A stretch of 9,622 nucleotides of DNA from DATKZH01 sp035528065 (GTDB lineage Bacteria > Planctomycetota > Planctomycetia > Pirellulales > Thermoguttaceae): NCBI GenBank assembly GCA_035528065.1, contig DATKZH010000291.1, forward strand, positions 1 through 9,622, read 5' to 3'. Positions 1-6,268 of the stretch are shown in pieces. Below the pieces are notes generated by a model, which had not been told where the DNA came from, did not search any database, and was given only the letters and a program-made list of their open reading frames with translations. Each line of letters starts with the position of its first letter. The first letter of the stretch is position 1. The translations under genes and the position numbers were made by a program.

Positions 1-35
1 TAACCGGCGGACGGCACACGGCGTGTGCCTGCTAC
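1..35. repeat. Degenerate intergenic palindrome
   Basis: GGCACACG (13-20) and CGTGTGCC (22-29) form a perfect 8-bp inverted repeat around a single G. The right half continues as CGTGTGCCTGCTAC (22-35). The reverse complement of 22-35, GTAGCAGGCACACG, recurs exactly at 9483-9496. From memory, related palindromes are scattered between genes in planctomycete genomes, but no search was possible. The left half has lost the outer matching bases, so this looks like a decayed copy. No function is assigned. Confidence 0.4.
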
Positions 36-108
36 GAGCGGCGGCCCGTTAGATCCACCTCAGCTTGTCTTCGTCACATCGACCTACCCTAGCCCGCAGG
101 TTCCCCCC

Positions 109-408
109 ATGGCAGCTTCCGAGTCGAGTGAAGAGGCGAATGCGCAGTTCATCGAGATGTTGGGCAAGACGTTGCTTCGGATCTTGACGGAGCAGGAGCC
201 GAGCCGCGACGATTTGGCCGAGGCGGGGGTCGGCGACGAGAGCATCATCCGCGTCAACCGGCAGGGCGACATCGAGGTCCGCCGGCACGATCGTTGGGAC
301 CTGATCGGCGGACTGTTGGGCGACTTCGAAGACCGCGTTCGCGAGGAAACCGGCCTCGACTGGGCGTCGCCCGTGTTGAATGACGGCGGCCCGCTCTGCT
401 GTGACTAG
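109..408 (+). CDS. Small acidic protein of unknown function (99 aa)
   Basis: I do not recognise a named family. The frame opens with a GTG at 25, but that start lies inside a palindromic repeat and would add a low-complexity Pro/Ser/Thr stretch, so the ATG at 109 is preferred, although its ribosome binding site is poor. The 99-residue product is acidic and has no signal peptide or membrane segment. Its first half (about residues 8-40) looks helical (ANAQFIEMLGKTLLRIL). The middle, with IIRVNRQGDIEVRRHDRWDL at about 46-65, resembles a short beta hairpin, and it is followed by another amphipathic helix (GGLLGDFEDRVREETG). It ends in Cys-Cys-Asp. The gene converges on the dehydrogenase gene, with 38 bp between the stop codons. 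Even composition without low complexity suggests a real gene. Confidence 0.6.
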   Translation: MAASESSEEANAQFIEMLGKTLLRILTEQEPSRDDLAEAGVGDESIIRVNRQGDIEVRRHDRWDLIGGLLGDFEDRVREETGLDWASPVLNDGGPLCCD

Positions 409-446
409 CATCGAGAAACGGATGGCAGACCCTGGCTTCCCTTGTC

Positions 447-1442
447 TCAGTTCACCACGTTCCGCAGCGGCTGCCCCAGGAGCGCCCGGCGGCACGCCTC
501 GGCGGTCTTCACGCGGATGTCCAGAAGCCCCTGCTCGCTGTAGAAGGCGGCGTGCGGATTGAGGATGAGGCGGTGATGGGCCGGGTGGTCGGCGTTGCGC
601 CACGCGACCACGAGCGGATGGTCGTCCGGGGGCGGCTCGGTCTCCAGCACGTCGAGCCCTGCGCCGGCCAGTTGCCCCGAGGCGAGTGTTTCGGGGATCG
701 CCAGGGTATCGACGATCGCCCCCCGGGCCGTGTTCACCAGGTACGAGCCCCGCGGCATTTGGGCGATCGCCGCCGCGTCGATCATGTGGTGGGTCTCGCC
801 GGTCAAGGGGCAGTGGACGCTGACCACCAGCGCCTCGCCGAGCAGCTCGGGAAGCGTCTCGACGCGGCGGACACCGAGGGCCTTGTCGTATCCGTCCGGC
901 TTGTAGGGGTCGTAGAAGACGACGTCCATGCCCAGGGCTTTCGCACGCAGCGCGGCCGCCGTGCCGATCCGCCCCAGCCCGATCACGCCGAACACGCGGC
1001 CGCGCAATCGAACGAGCGGCACCACCAGCTCGTGGGACCACGGCCCGCCGCCCGCCCTCAGGTGGGAACTCATCAGGTGCGTGCCCCGGCAGAGGGCGAG
1101 CATCATGGCGATCGCCGTATCGGCCACTTCTTCGGAGCCGTAATCGGGCACGTTGGCCACGGGGATGCCCTGCCGGCGGGCGAACGGGAGATCGACGTTG
1201 TCGACGCCGACCCCGCCGCGGACGATCAGCTTGCAGCGCTCGAGCCGCTGGAGCGTCGGCCGACTGAGCGACATCTGGTGGTAGATGATAATGGCGTCGA
1301 CCTGCTCGATCCGGCCGGCCAGTTCCTTCTCGTCGTGGGCGCCGAAGGCCGACACGTTGGCAATTTCGTCCAGGACCTCCCGCTCCGGCTGGAGATCGTC
1401 GGTGATGAAGTCGGTGATAACGACGTGATATTGCGTGCTCAT
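447..1442 (-). CDS. C-terminal-binding-protein-type D-2-hydroxyacid dehydrogenase
   Basis: NAD-dependent D-isomer-specific 2-hydroxyacid dehydrogenase of 331 aa, predicted cytoplasmic; it would interconvert a 2-hydroxyacid and a 2-ketoacid. The substrate-binding domain is at about 1-100 and 300-331, with the Rossmann domain between. Visible motifs are RGGVGVDNVD (75-84), DYGSEEVAD (100-108, characteristic of the CtBP-like subgroup), the dinucleotide loop GLGRIG (155-160), an acidic residue after beta-2 (D178 in FYDPY) favouring NAD, and the catalytic set R240 (NTARGAIVD), E269 (LETEP) and H297 (NPHAAF). The ATG at 1442 is chosen because GGGGAG lies just upstream; a TTG at 1463 would add seven residues and has no such site. 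It is the second gene of an operon, 36 bp after glyA. Beside glyA, reduction of hydroxypyruvate or oxidation of 3-phosphoglycerate is plausible, but the length is short for a classic SerA with an ACT domain and the substrate cannot be read from sequence. Confidence 0.93.
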   Translation of the reverse strand: MSTQYHVVITDFITDDLQPEREVLDEIANVSAFGAHDEKELAGRIEQVDAIIIYHQMSLSRPTLQRLERCKLIVRGGVGVDNVDLPFARRQGIPVANVPDYGSEEVADTAIAMMLALCRGTHLMSSHLRAGGGPWSHELVVPLVRLRGRVFGVIGLGRIGTAAALRAKALGMDVVFYDPYKPDGYDKALGVRRVETLPELLGEALVVSVHCPLTGETHHMIDAAAIAQMPRGSYLVNTARGAIVDTLAIPETLASGQLAGAGLDVLETEPPPDDHPLVVAWRNADHPAHHRLILNPHAAFYSEQGLLDIRVKTAEACRRALLGQPLRNVVN

Positions 1443-1478
1443 GGGCTCCCCAGTTAACACCAATGGGCGCGGCCAACT

Positions 1479-2789
1479 TCACGCGCACCGGATCCCTGGG
1501 ATCGGGAACTGCGAGCACAGCTCGGCCACTTCGCCGCGGACTTTCTTGATGGTCGTCTCGTCGTCCAGGTTGCGGAGCACCGTGTCGATCCAGCCGGCGA
1601 TCTGGTCCATTTCGGGCTCTTTCATGCCCATCGAGGTCAGCGCGGGCGTGCCCATGCGCACGCCGCTGGTGACGGCCGGCTTGCGGTGATCGCCGGGGAC
1701 CATGTTGAAATTGCAGATGATGCCCGCCGAGGCCAACGCTTCGGCCACTTGCTTGCCGGTGTAGTTGGTCTTGCGGAAATCCATGACCAGCAGGTGGTTG
1801 TCGGTCCCGCCGCTGGCCAATTGGTATCCGCGGGCCATCAGCTCTTCGGCCAGGCGCCGGCAATTGGCCACGATCTGCCGGCCGTATTGGCGGTACTCTT
1901 CGGTGGACGCTTCCTTGAAGGCCACGGCCATCGCGCCGATGGTCTGCATGTGCGGGCCGCCTTGGATGCCGGGAAAAACCGCCCGGTCGATCCGCTTGGC
2001 CAGGTTGAACTTGCTGTGCGAGTGGTACTTCTCGTGGTAGCGGTCCTCGATCCTGGAGAGGATGAACCCGGATCGCGGTCCTCGGAGCATCTTGTGGGCG
2101 GTGCTGGAGACCACGTCGGCGTAGGGGACCGGGTCGGGATGCACGCCGGCAATGATCAGCCCGTTGATGTGAGCGACGTCGGCCACCAGGTAGGCCTCGA
2201 CCTCGTCGGCGATCTCGGCGAACCGGTCGTAGTGGAGGGTCCGCGGATAGGACGTGGCTCCCACCCAGATCATCCGGGGGCGATGCTTTCGGGCGATGTC
2301 GCGGATCTGGTCGTAGTCGAGGACCCCCGTTTCGGGGTCGGGGCCATAGGGAATCTGCACGTAGTCGGTGCCGGAGAAGCTGACGTGCCATCCGTGGGTC
2401 AGATGGCCCCCTTCCGGGACCGGCATGCCCATGAACTTCACGCCGGGCGCCGCCAGCGCCCGATAGACCGCCTGGTTCGCCGGCGAGCCGGAATACGGCT
2501 GCACGTTGGCGTGCTCGGCCCCGAAAAGCGACTTCGCCCTCTCCATCGCCAACGTCTCGATCTCATCGACGACCTGGTTGCCTTCGTAGTATCGGGCGTG
2601 AGGGTAGCCCTCGCAGTACTTGTTGGCAAGGATCGACCCGCTCGCCTCGAGCACGGCCGACGAAGCGAAGTTTTCCGAGGGGATCATCTTCAGGGTGGTC
2701 GACTCCGCCAGCACCTGCCGCTCCAGGAGGGCGAACATCTCGGGGTCGGTTCGATCGAGATACGGATGGCGCTGAGAACAATCCGGCAT
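1479..2789 (-). CDS. glyA: Serine hydroxymethyltransferase
   Basis: PLP-dependent enzyme that converts serine plus tetrahydrofolate to glycine plus 5,10-methylene-tetrahydrofolate in the cytoplasm. The 436-aa product has the family's usual length and motifs in order: IPSENFAS (36-43), NKYCEGYP...RYYEG (56-70), VQPYSGSPAN (96-105), GGHLTHG (127-133), the cofactor-binding D204 and H207 (VADVAHINGL), the PLP Schiff-base lysine K233 in STAHKMLRGPR, FPGIQGGPH (272-280), and the carboxylate-binding R378 in SGVRMGTPAL. The ATG at 2789 is preferred over ATGs at 2828 and 2846 because GAGGAAG lies 8 nt upstream. Several motifs differ from the enterobacterial form: STAHKML for TTHKTL, HGWHVSFSG for HGSPVNFSG, RYYEGNQ for RYYGGCE, and about 15 extra residues before FPG (EKYHSHSKFNLAKRIDRA). 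The gene is the first of a minus-strand operon with the dehydrogenase. Confidence 0.95.
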   Translation of the reverse strand: MPDCSQRHPYLDRTDPEMFALLERQVLAESTTLKMIPSENFASSAVLEASGSILANKYCEGYPHARYYEGNQVVDEIETLAMERAKSLFGAEHANVQPYSGSPANQAVYRALAAPGVKFMGMPVPEGGHLTHGWHVSFSGTDYVQIPYGPDPETGVLDYDQIRDIARKHRPRMIWVGATSYPRTLHYDRFAEIADEVEAYLVADVAHINGLIIAGVHPDPVPYADVVSSTAHKMLRGPRSGFILSRIEDRYHEKYHSHSKFNLAKRIDRAVFPGIQGGPHMQTIGAMAVAFKEASTEEYRQYGRQIVANCRRLAEELMARGYQLASGGTDNHLLVMDFRKTNYTGKQVAEALASAGIICNFNMVPGDHRKPAVTSGVRMGTPALTSMGMKEPEMDQIAGWIDTVLRNLDDETTIKKVRGEVAELCSQFPIPGIRCA

Positions 2790-2797
2790 GGGGAGTT

Positions 2798-2804
2798 CTT
2801 CCTC
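2798..2804 (-). promoter_or_regulatory. Ribosome binding site deciding the glyA start
   Basis: Read on the minus strand, GAGGAAG stands 8 nt before the ATG at 2789. The alternative in-frame ATGs at 2828 and 2846 lack a comparable purine-rich site, so this element fixes the preferred start. Confidence 0.65.
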
Positions 2805-3019
2805 AAGTACGCGAGTTCGCTCGGACATGGACTGCCTGCTTCTCAAGGACTCGGTTTGTGACGATGATCGGGCGCAGCCCGGGACAATCGCGGTCGAGCG
2901 GAGTCAACACGGGGGGAGGTGAGATTCGAAGAGGGAATCGCTCCGTGCCGGTGGCTTGATGACTCCGAACCGCCTCGTCCTGCGGCCGAGCCGGGGCGGC
3001 TCTCGTTTGCCGCCTCAAA

Positions 3020-3048
3020 AAAATACCGTGACTCGACTTTCCCGACAA
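3020..3048 (-). promoter_or_regulatory. Candidate sigma-70-type promoter for the glyA operon
   Basis: On the minus strand, TTGTCG (complement of 3043-3048) is followed after exactly 17 nt by TATTTT (complement of 3020-3025). Each matches the sigma-70 consensus at four of six positions. The A/T run stands out in a very GC-rich region. Transcription would start near 3013 and give a leader of about 220 nt before the glyA ATG. Promoter consensus in this phylum is poorly known to me, so this is only a candidate. Confidence 0.35.
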
Positions 3049-3406
3049 CCGCCCCCTCGCAAGGGGAGGAATGAGATCCCCCTCATGGGCTGACTCCGGG
3101 GCGGCGGACAACGTCCGTCACTTTCCAGTGTAAGTTGCCTCGCGGGCTTTGACAAACCGGACCACACGCGGGGCCACAGACGGGGAGAGGGGCCCCGCCT
3201 ATTCGGGGCACATGGTGGGCGGAAGCCAGCCCCGATTGACGGGTTTCGGTCCGGTGCCCCCGCCATGCGAACGCCTCCTTGCGCGAGAGCAAGATCGTGG
3301 GCCGGGACTTTCGTCGCCCGGCCGTTCCGACTATCGTGAATCGGGCCGAACTTGGCCCCGGGTGTTGTTGACAGGACATGCTGGACCCTTTCGATGGGAG
3401 CAAGCG

Positions 3407-4285
3407 ATGAATCGACCTCGCGTCACGCGTAGAGAGGCCCTGTTGGCCGTTTCGGGGATGCCGCTGGCCGTCTCGCCGGCGTTGGCTGCCCTGGCGGCCG
3501 ACGAGAAACGTCGCTTCAAGATCGGCGCCTGCGATTGGTCGATCGGGGGGAGGGGGGAACCCGGCGTCCTGGAGACGGCCAAGCGAATCGGGCTGGACGG
3601 CGTGCAGGTCGCCTTCGGCGCGCCCGGTGAGAAATACGACCTCCGCAGCGAAGCAGTCCGTCGCGAGTATCTCCAGGCGGCCAGGACGCACGGCGTCGAG
3701 ATCGCTTCGTTGGCTATTGGCGTGTTGAACCAGGTGCCGTACGCGTCCGATCCGGAGGCCGAGAAGTGGGTTCGCCAGTGCGTCGAGGTGATGCCCAAGC
3801 TCGGCCAGAAGGTGGCGCTGGTGGCCTTCTTCAGCAAAGGGGACATCAAGGGCCGGCGGGATCTTCAGGACGAAGTGATCCGGCGGCTGAAGCGGGTGGC
3901 CCCCGAGGCGGAGAAGGCCGGCGTGGTGCTGGGGATCGAGTCGTGGCTCAGCGCCGACGACCACCTGAGGATCCTCGACGGCGTCGGCTCGCCCGCCGTC
4001 CAGGTCTATTACGACGTGGCCAACATGGATCACGAGGGCTACGACGTGTACCAGGGGATTCGCCGGCTGGGCCGCGATCGGATCTGCGAGGTTCACTGCA
4101 AGGAGAACGGCTTCCTGCTGGGCAAAGGCCGGATCGACTTCGTCCGAGTCAAAGAGGCCCTCGACGAGATCGGCTGGAGCGGCTGGCTGGTGATCGAGGG
4201 GGCCGTGCCGCAGGGCGCGAGCATGTTCGACAGCTACGTGCGGAACCAGAAGTACCTGCGATCGATATTCCCCACGGGGGCGTGA
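3407..4285 (+). CDS. Tat-exported sugar phosphate isomerase/epimerase-like TIM-barrel protein
   Basis: A 292-aa member of the xylose isomerase-like TIM-barrel (AP endonuclease 2) superfamily, whose characterised relatives isomerise, epimerise or cleave sugars and keto-sugars using a divalent metal. Residues 1-30 form a Tat-type signal: TRREALLA at 7-14, a hydrophobic stretch, and a likely cut after ALAALA. The barrel starts at KIGACDWSIG (38-47). The expected four metal ligands are present in order: E178 (GIESW), D203 (YYDVAN), H230 (EVHCKE) and E264 (VIEGA). The ATG at 3407 is chosen because GGGAG lies 6 nt upstream and because it places the twin arginine at residues 8-9; the frame stays open upstream to about 3149 but encodes no conserved sequence there. 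The next gene, 355 bp downstream, is another Tat-type sugar-family enzyme. The actual substrate is unknown. Confidence 0.9.
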   Translation: MNRPRVTRREALLAVSGMPLAVSPALAALAADEKRRFKIGACDWSIGGRGEPGVLETAKRIGLDGVQVAFGAPGEKYDLRSEAVRREYLQAARTHGVEIASLAIGVLNQVPYASDPEAEKWVRQCVEVMPKLGQKVALVAFFSKGDIKGRRDLQDEVIRRLKRVAPEAEKAGVVLGIESWLSADDHLRILDGVGSPAVQVYYDVANMDHEGYDVYQGIRRLGRDRICEVHCKENGFLLGKGRIDFVRVKEALDEIGWSGWLVIEGAVPQGASMFDSYVRNQKYLRSIFPTGA

Positions 4286-4350
4286 GTGGCGAGGGCGCCT
4301 TTTGGGGGGGATTGCGACTGGACATCGCCTCCGCGCCTTGCTGTAATAGG

Positions 4351-4461
4351 GGTCTGTCCACGTTGACTTAACGCGTTGGGTGCCACTGGCGTCCCGCCAG
4401 TGCGTCCGCGAAAGCACGGGCAAGATGCCCGTGGCACCCGTAAACTCAATCTGGACAGACC
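4351..4461. mobile_element. MITE-like element with terminal inverted repeats and 6-bp target duplication
   Basis: This 111-bp element begins GGTCTGTCCA (4351-4360) and ends with its exact reverse complement TGGACAGACC (4452-4461). The inverted similarity continues inward: aligning 4351-4386 with the reverse complement of 4431-4461 gives 27 identities in 31 aligned positions with one 5-nt gap, ending in GGTGCCAC on both arms. Immediately outside each end is the same direct hexamer, AATAGG (4345-4350 and 4462-4467), as expected of a target-site duplication. The element has no coding capacity for a transposase, so it would have been moved in trans. Its centre is the hairpin core at 4378-4439. 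The structure is seen directly; the mobile interpretation is inference, and no family name is claimed. Confidence 0.65.
4378..4439. repeat. Two-hairpin, three-way-junction repeat core, copy 1
   Basis: Outer stem GGGTGC (4378-4383) with GCACCC (4434-4439) encloses two perfect hairpins that abut it: CACTGGCG/CGCCAGTG with loop TCC (4384-4402) and CACGGGCA/TGCCCGTG with loop AGA (4415-4433). A 12-nt linker (4403-4414) separates the hairpins. Every base except the linker and loops is paired. The core lies inside the MITE-like element and recurs in inverted orientation at 6148-6197. REP-like repeats of this wording are, from memory, common between genes in planctomycetes. Confidence 0.8.
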
Positions 4462-4471
4462 AATAGGATGG

Positions 4472-4554
4472 TCGTCGTGCGAGACGTGCCCGCGCGGGCC
4501 GGCAATCCACCCGCCTTGTACTGCGTGAGGGCATGTTTCCGGGTGGCACGACGA
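4472..4554. repeat. Nested inverted repeats upstream of the oxidoreductase gene
   Basis: TCGTCGTGC (4472-4480) is matched by GCACGACGA (4546-4554). Inside lie the 12-nt palindrome GCCCGCGCGGGC (4488-4499) and the pair CCACCCG (4507-4513)/CGGGTGG (4540-4546). The arrangement could fold as a branched structure in DNA, or in RNA if transcribed as the leader of the gene starting at 4641. In such GC-rich sequence, pairs of this length can arise by chance, so the feature is tentative. Confidence 0.3.
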
Positions 4555-4640
4555 GCGCCAAGACACCGACCAACCGCTTGCAGTCCTACCTGATCTCGAC
4601 ACCTGCGTGAACCTACCCACGAGCTGAAAAGGAGAAGCTT

Positions 4641-6116
4641 ATGTCCCGTCAGACACGTCGTACTTTCTTGAAGCGAGCCGCGGCCTCCGCCGGGATCGGC
4701 ACCGGGATCGTCATCGCCGGAACGCAGGCGTCCGGCAAGGTGCTGGGGGCCAACGACACGATCCGGATCGGCGTGGCCGGGATCAACGGCCGCGGCCAAT
4801 CGCACATGGGCGAATTCGCCAAGATGGACAAGGTCGACGTCACGTATCTTATCGACCCTGATTCGCGACTGTTCGAGCCCCGCAGCGCCAAGATCAAGCA
4901 GATCGGGGGCAACACGCCCAAGTGCGTGCAGGACGTGCGCCAGGCCCTGGACGACAAGGACCTCGACGCCGTCTCCGTCGCCACCTGCAACCATTGGCAT
5001 TCGCTGATCACCTTCTGGGCCTGCCAGGCCGGGAAGGACGTCTACGTCGAGAAGCCGTGCAGCCACAACGTGTTCGAGGGCCGGCAGTGCGTCAAGGCGG
5101 CGGAGAAGTACGGACGGATCGTCCAGCACGGCACGCAGAGCCGCTCCGACTCCAAGTGGGCGAAGACCGTGGCGGCCGTGGCCAGCGGTAAGTACGGGAA
5201 GCTGCTGGTCTCCAAGGGCTACGCGTCCAAAGTGCGATGGTCGATCGGCTTCAAGGAGCCGACCGAGCCGCCCGCGGAGCTCGACTTCGACCTCTGGCTG
5301 GGCCCCGCCCCCAAGCAGCCCTACAACGAGAACTTCGTCCATTACAACTGGCACTGGTTCTGGGACTTCGGCAACGGCGAGATCGGCAACCAGGGCGTGC
5401 ACCAGATGGACATCGCCCGATGGGGTATCCCCGGCGGCACCCTGCCCAAGAGCGTGGTCAGCATGGGCGGGCGCTGGGTCAATTCCACGGAGGGCCATCC
5501 GCCGTTTGCGGATCAGGGCCAGACGCCGAACAACCAGCTCACCGTCTGCGACTACGGCGAGACGCTGTTGGTGTTCGAGGTGATCGGCCTGGGCGGAAAC
5601 GTCCCGGGAAGCGACAAGAAGTATCCCACCAACGTCGCCAACGAGTTCTATCTCGAGGAAGGCGCGATCAAGGGCGGCAAGTTTTATCCCAAGGGGTCGG
5701 ATAAGGGCGAAGAGCTCGACGTTGAATTCGAGCCCCGCTCCGGCAGCATCTTCGCCAACTTCATCGAGGGGGTGCGCAGCCGGAATCGGGAGGGGCTTTA
5801 CGCCGATATTCGCGAAGCCCATCTCTCGGCCGCGCTCTGCCACCTGGGCAACATCTCGTATCGGTTGGGCGAGGAGGTCTCCGGCAGCGAGAAGCCGGAC
5901 GTGCTGGACGCCCACGAAGAGGTCCAGAAGAGCTGGACCGCGATCGGCGACCGGGTGAAGGACGCGCTGGGACTGGATATTGCCAAGGGCACCTACCAGC
6001 TCGGCCCCAAGCTCACGTTCGACCCCGAAGCCGAGAAGTTCATCGGCAGTGCCGAGGCCGACAAGCTGCTCACGCGCGAATACCGCGCACCGTACGTGGT
6101 GACCGAGGAGGTCTAG
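4641..6116 (+). CDS. Tat-exported Gfo/Idh/MocA family oxidoreductase
   Basis: NAD(P)-dependent sugar or cyclitol dehydrogenase family protein of 491 aa. The N-terminus carries a textbook Tat motif, TRRTFLKRAA (5-14), followed by a hydrophobic Ala/Gly/Ile stretch to about residue 37, so the enzyme probably folds with its cofactor and is exported. The Rossmann domain starts at IRIGVAGINGRG (41-52), and the family motif EKP is at 137-139 (YVEKPCSHN). The C-terminal half has WDFGNGEIGNQGVHQMDIAR (241-260), the conserved segment with the likely catalytic or substrate-contact H254 and D257. AAGGAG lies 6 nt before the ATG. The 491-aa length is typical of the large planctomycete Tat-bearing members rather than the roughly 340-aa cytosolic enzymes. 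It follows a Tat TIM-barrel gene and is closed by a strong terminator at 6239. Substrate unknown. Confidence 0.93.
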   Translation: MSRQTRRTFLKRAAASAGIGTGIVIAGTQASGKVLGANDTIRIGVAGINGRGQSHMGEFAKMDKVDVTYLIDPDSRLFEPRSAKIKQIGGNTPKCVQDVRQALDDKDLDAVSVATCNHWHSLITFWACQAGKDVYVEKPCSHNVFEGRQCVKAAEKYGRIVQHGTQSRSDSKWAKTVAAVASGKYGKLLVSKGYASKVRWSIGFKEPTEPPAELDFDLWLGPAPKQPYNENFVHYNWHWFWDFGNGEIGNQGVHQMDIARWGIPGGTLPKSVVSMGGRWVNSTEGHPPFADQGQTPNNQLTVCDYGETLLVFEVIGLGGNVPGSDKKYPTNVANEFYLEEGAIKGGKFYPKGSDKGEELDVEFEPRSGSIFANFIEGVRSRNREGLYADIREAHLSAALCHLGNISYRLGEEVSGSEKPDVLDAHEEVQKSWTAIGDRVKDALGLDIAKGTYQLGPKLTFDPEAEKFIGSAEADKLLTREYRAPYVVTEEV

Positions 6117-6147
6117 TGTTCCGGATTGCAGATTGCACGGTCCAGTA

Positions 6148-6197
6148 GGGTGCCACGGGCATCTTGCCCGTGCACTGGCGAGACGCCAGCGGCACCC
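6148..6197. repeat. Two-hairpin repeat core, copy 2 (inverted)
   Basis: GGGTGC (6148-6153) pairs with GCACCC (6192-6197) around CACGGGCA/TGCCCGTG with loop TCT (6154-6172) and CACTGGCG/CGCCAGCG with loop AGA (6173-6191, one A-C mismatch). Its reverse complement matches copy 1 at 4378-4439, apart from the missing 12-nt linker and a few substitutions. The GGTCTGTCCA ends and AATAGG flanks of the first copy are not seen here. It starts 31 nt after the oxidoreductase stop codon. A tandem GATTGCA pair (6124-6137) lies just before it. Confidence 0.75.
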
Positions 6198-6238
6198 GTC
6201 TGCGAGCCGGGAGCGACGTCTATAACCACCCGACCGTG

Positions 6239-6268
6239 GGGGCGGCAATTGCCTTGCCGCCCCTTTTT
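6239..6268 (+). terminator. Rho-independent terminator after the oxidoreductase gene
   Basis: GGGGCGGCAA (6239-6248) and TTGCCGCCCC (6254-6263) form a perfect 10-bp stem with a 5-nt loop, followed directly by TTTTT (6264-6268). It lies 122 nt after the oxidoreductase stop and 119 nt before the next start, so the zinc-ribbon gene should have its own promoter. Confidence 0.88.

Larger units (their letters stand above)
2790..3406. other. Divergent intergenic region (glyA leader and upstream of the isomerase gene)
   Basis: This 617-bp gap separates glyA (minus) from the Tat isomerase gene (plus). It holds a candidate glyA promoter (3020-3048) and, downstream of it on the minus strand, a putative leader of about 220 nt. 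The leader contains perfect small hairpins: GGCGGC/GCCGCC with an 8-nt loop (2995-3014) and CGGGC/GCCCG with a 3-nt loop (2869-2881). Further right are CCCCT/AGGGG (3053-3066) and GCCCCG/CGGGGC (3192-3209). I do not recognise a glycine, tetrahydrofolate or SAH riboswitch. No convincing plus-strand promoter was found. Open frames here are short or unsupported by a ribosome binding site. Confidence 0.5.

Noticed and set aside
49..2391. A 780-codon open frame on the minus strand across the dehydrogenase and glyA region
   Set aside because: It is a frame shadow in GC-rich sequence: the translation is dominated by Arg, Pro, Gly and Ala, has no domain motifs, and overlaps two clear genes.
2921..2945. 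tRNA-like fragment on the minus strand (TTCGAATC followed by CACCTCC)
   Set aside because: There is no matching GGAGGTG acceptor strand, D-arm or anticodon arm upstream; only a short hairpin is supported.
3368..3396. Promoter with TTGACA at 3368 and TCGATG at 3391
   Set aside because: The start of transcription would fall within a few bases of the ATG, inside the ribosome binding region, and the -10 box is poor.
3149..3406. Upstream extension of the isomerase-like protein by 86 residues
   Set aside because: It would bury the Tat signal, has low-complexity composition and no ribosome binding site; the ATG at 3407 has both site and signal.
4288..4303. Terminator after the isomerase gene (GGCG/CGCC stem then TTTT)
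   Set aside because: The stem is only 4 bp with four T; too weak to call.
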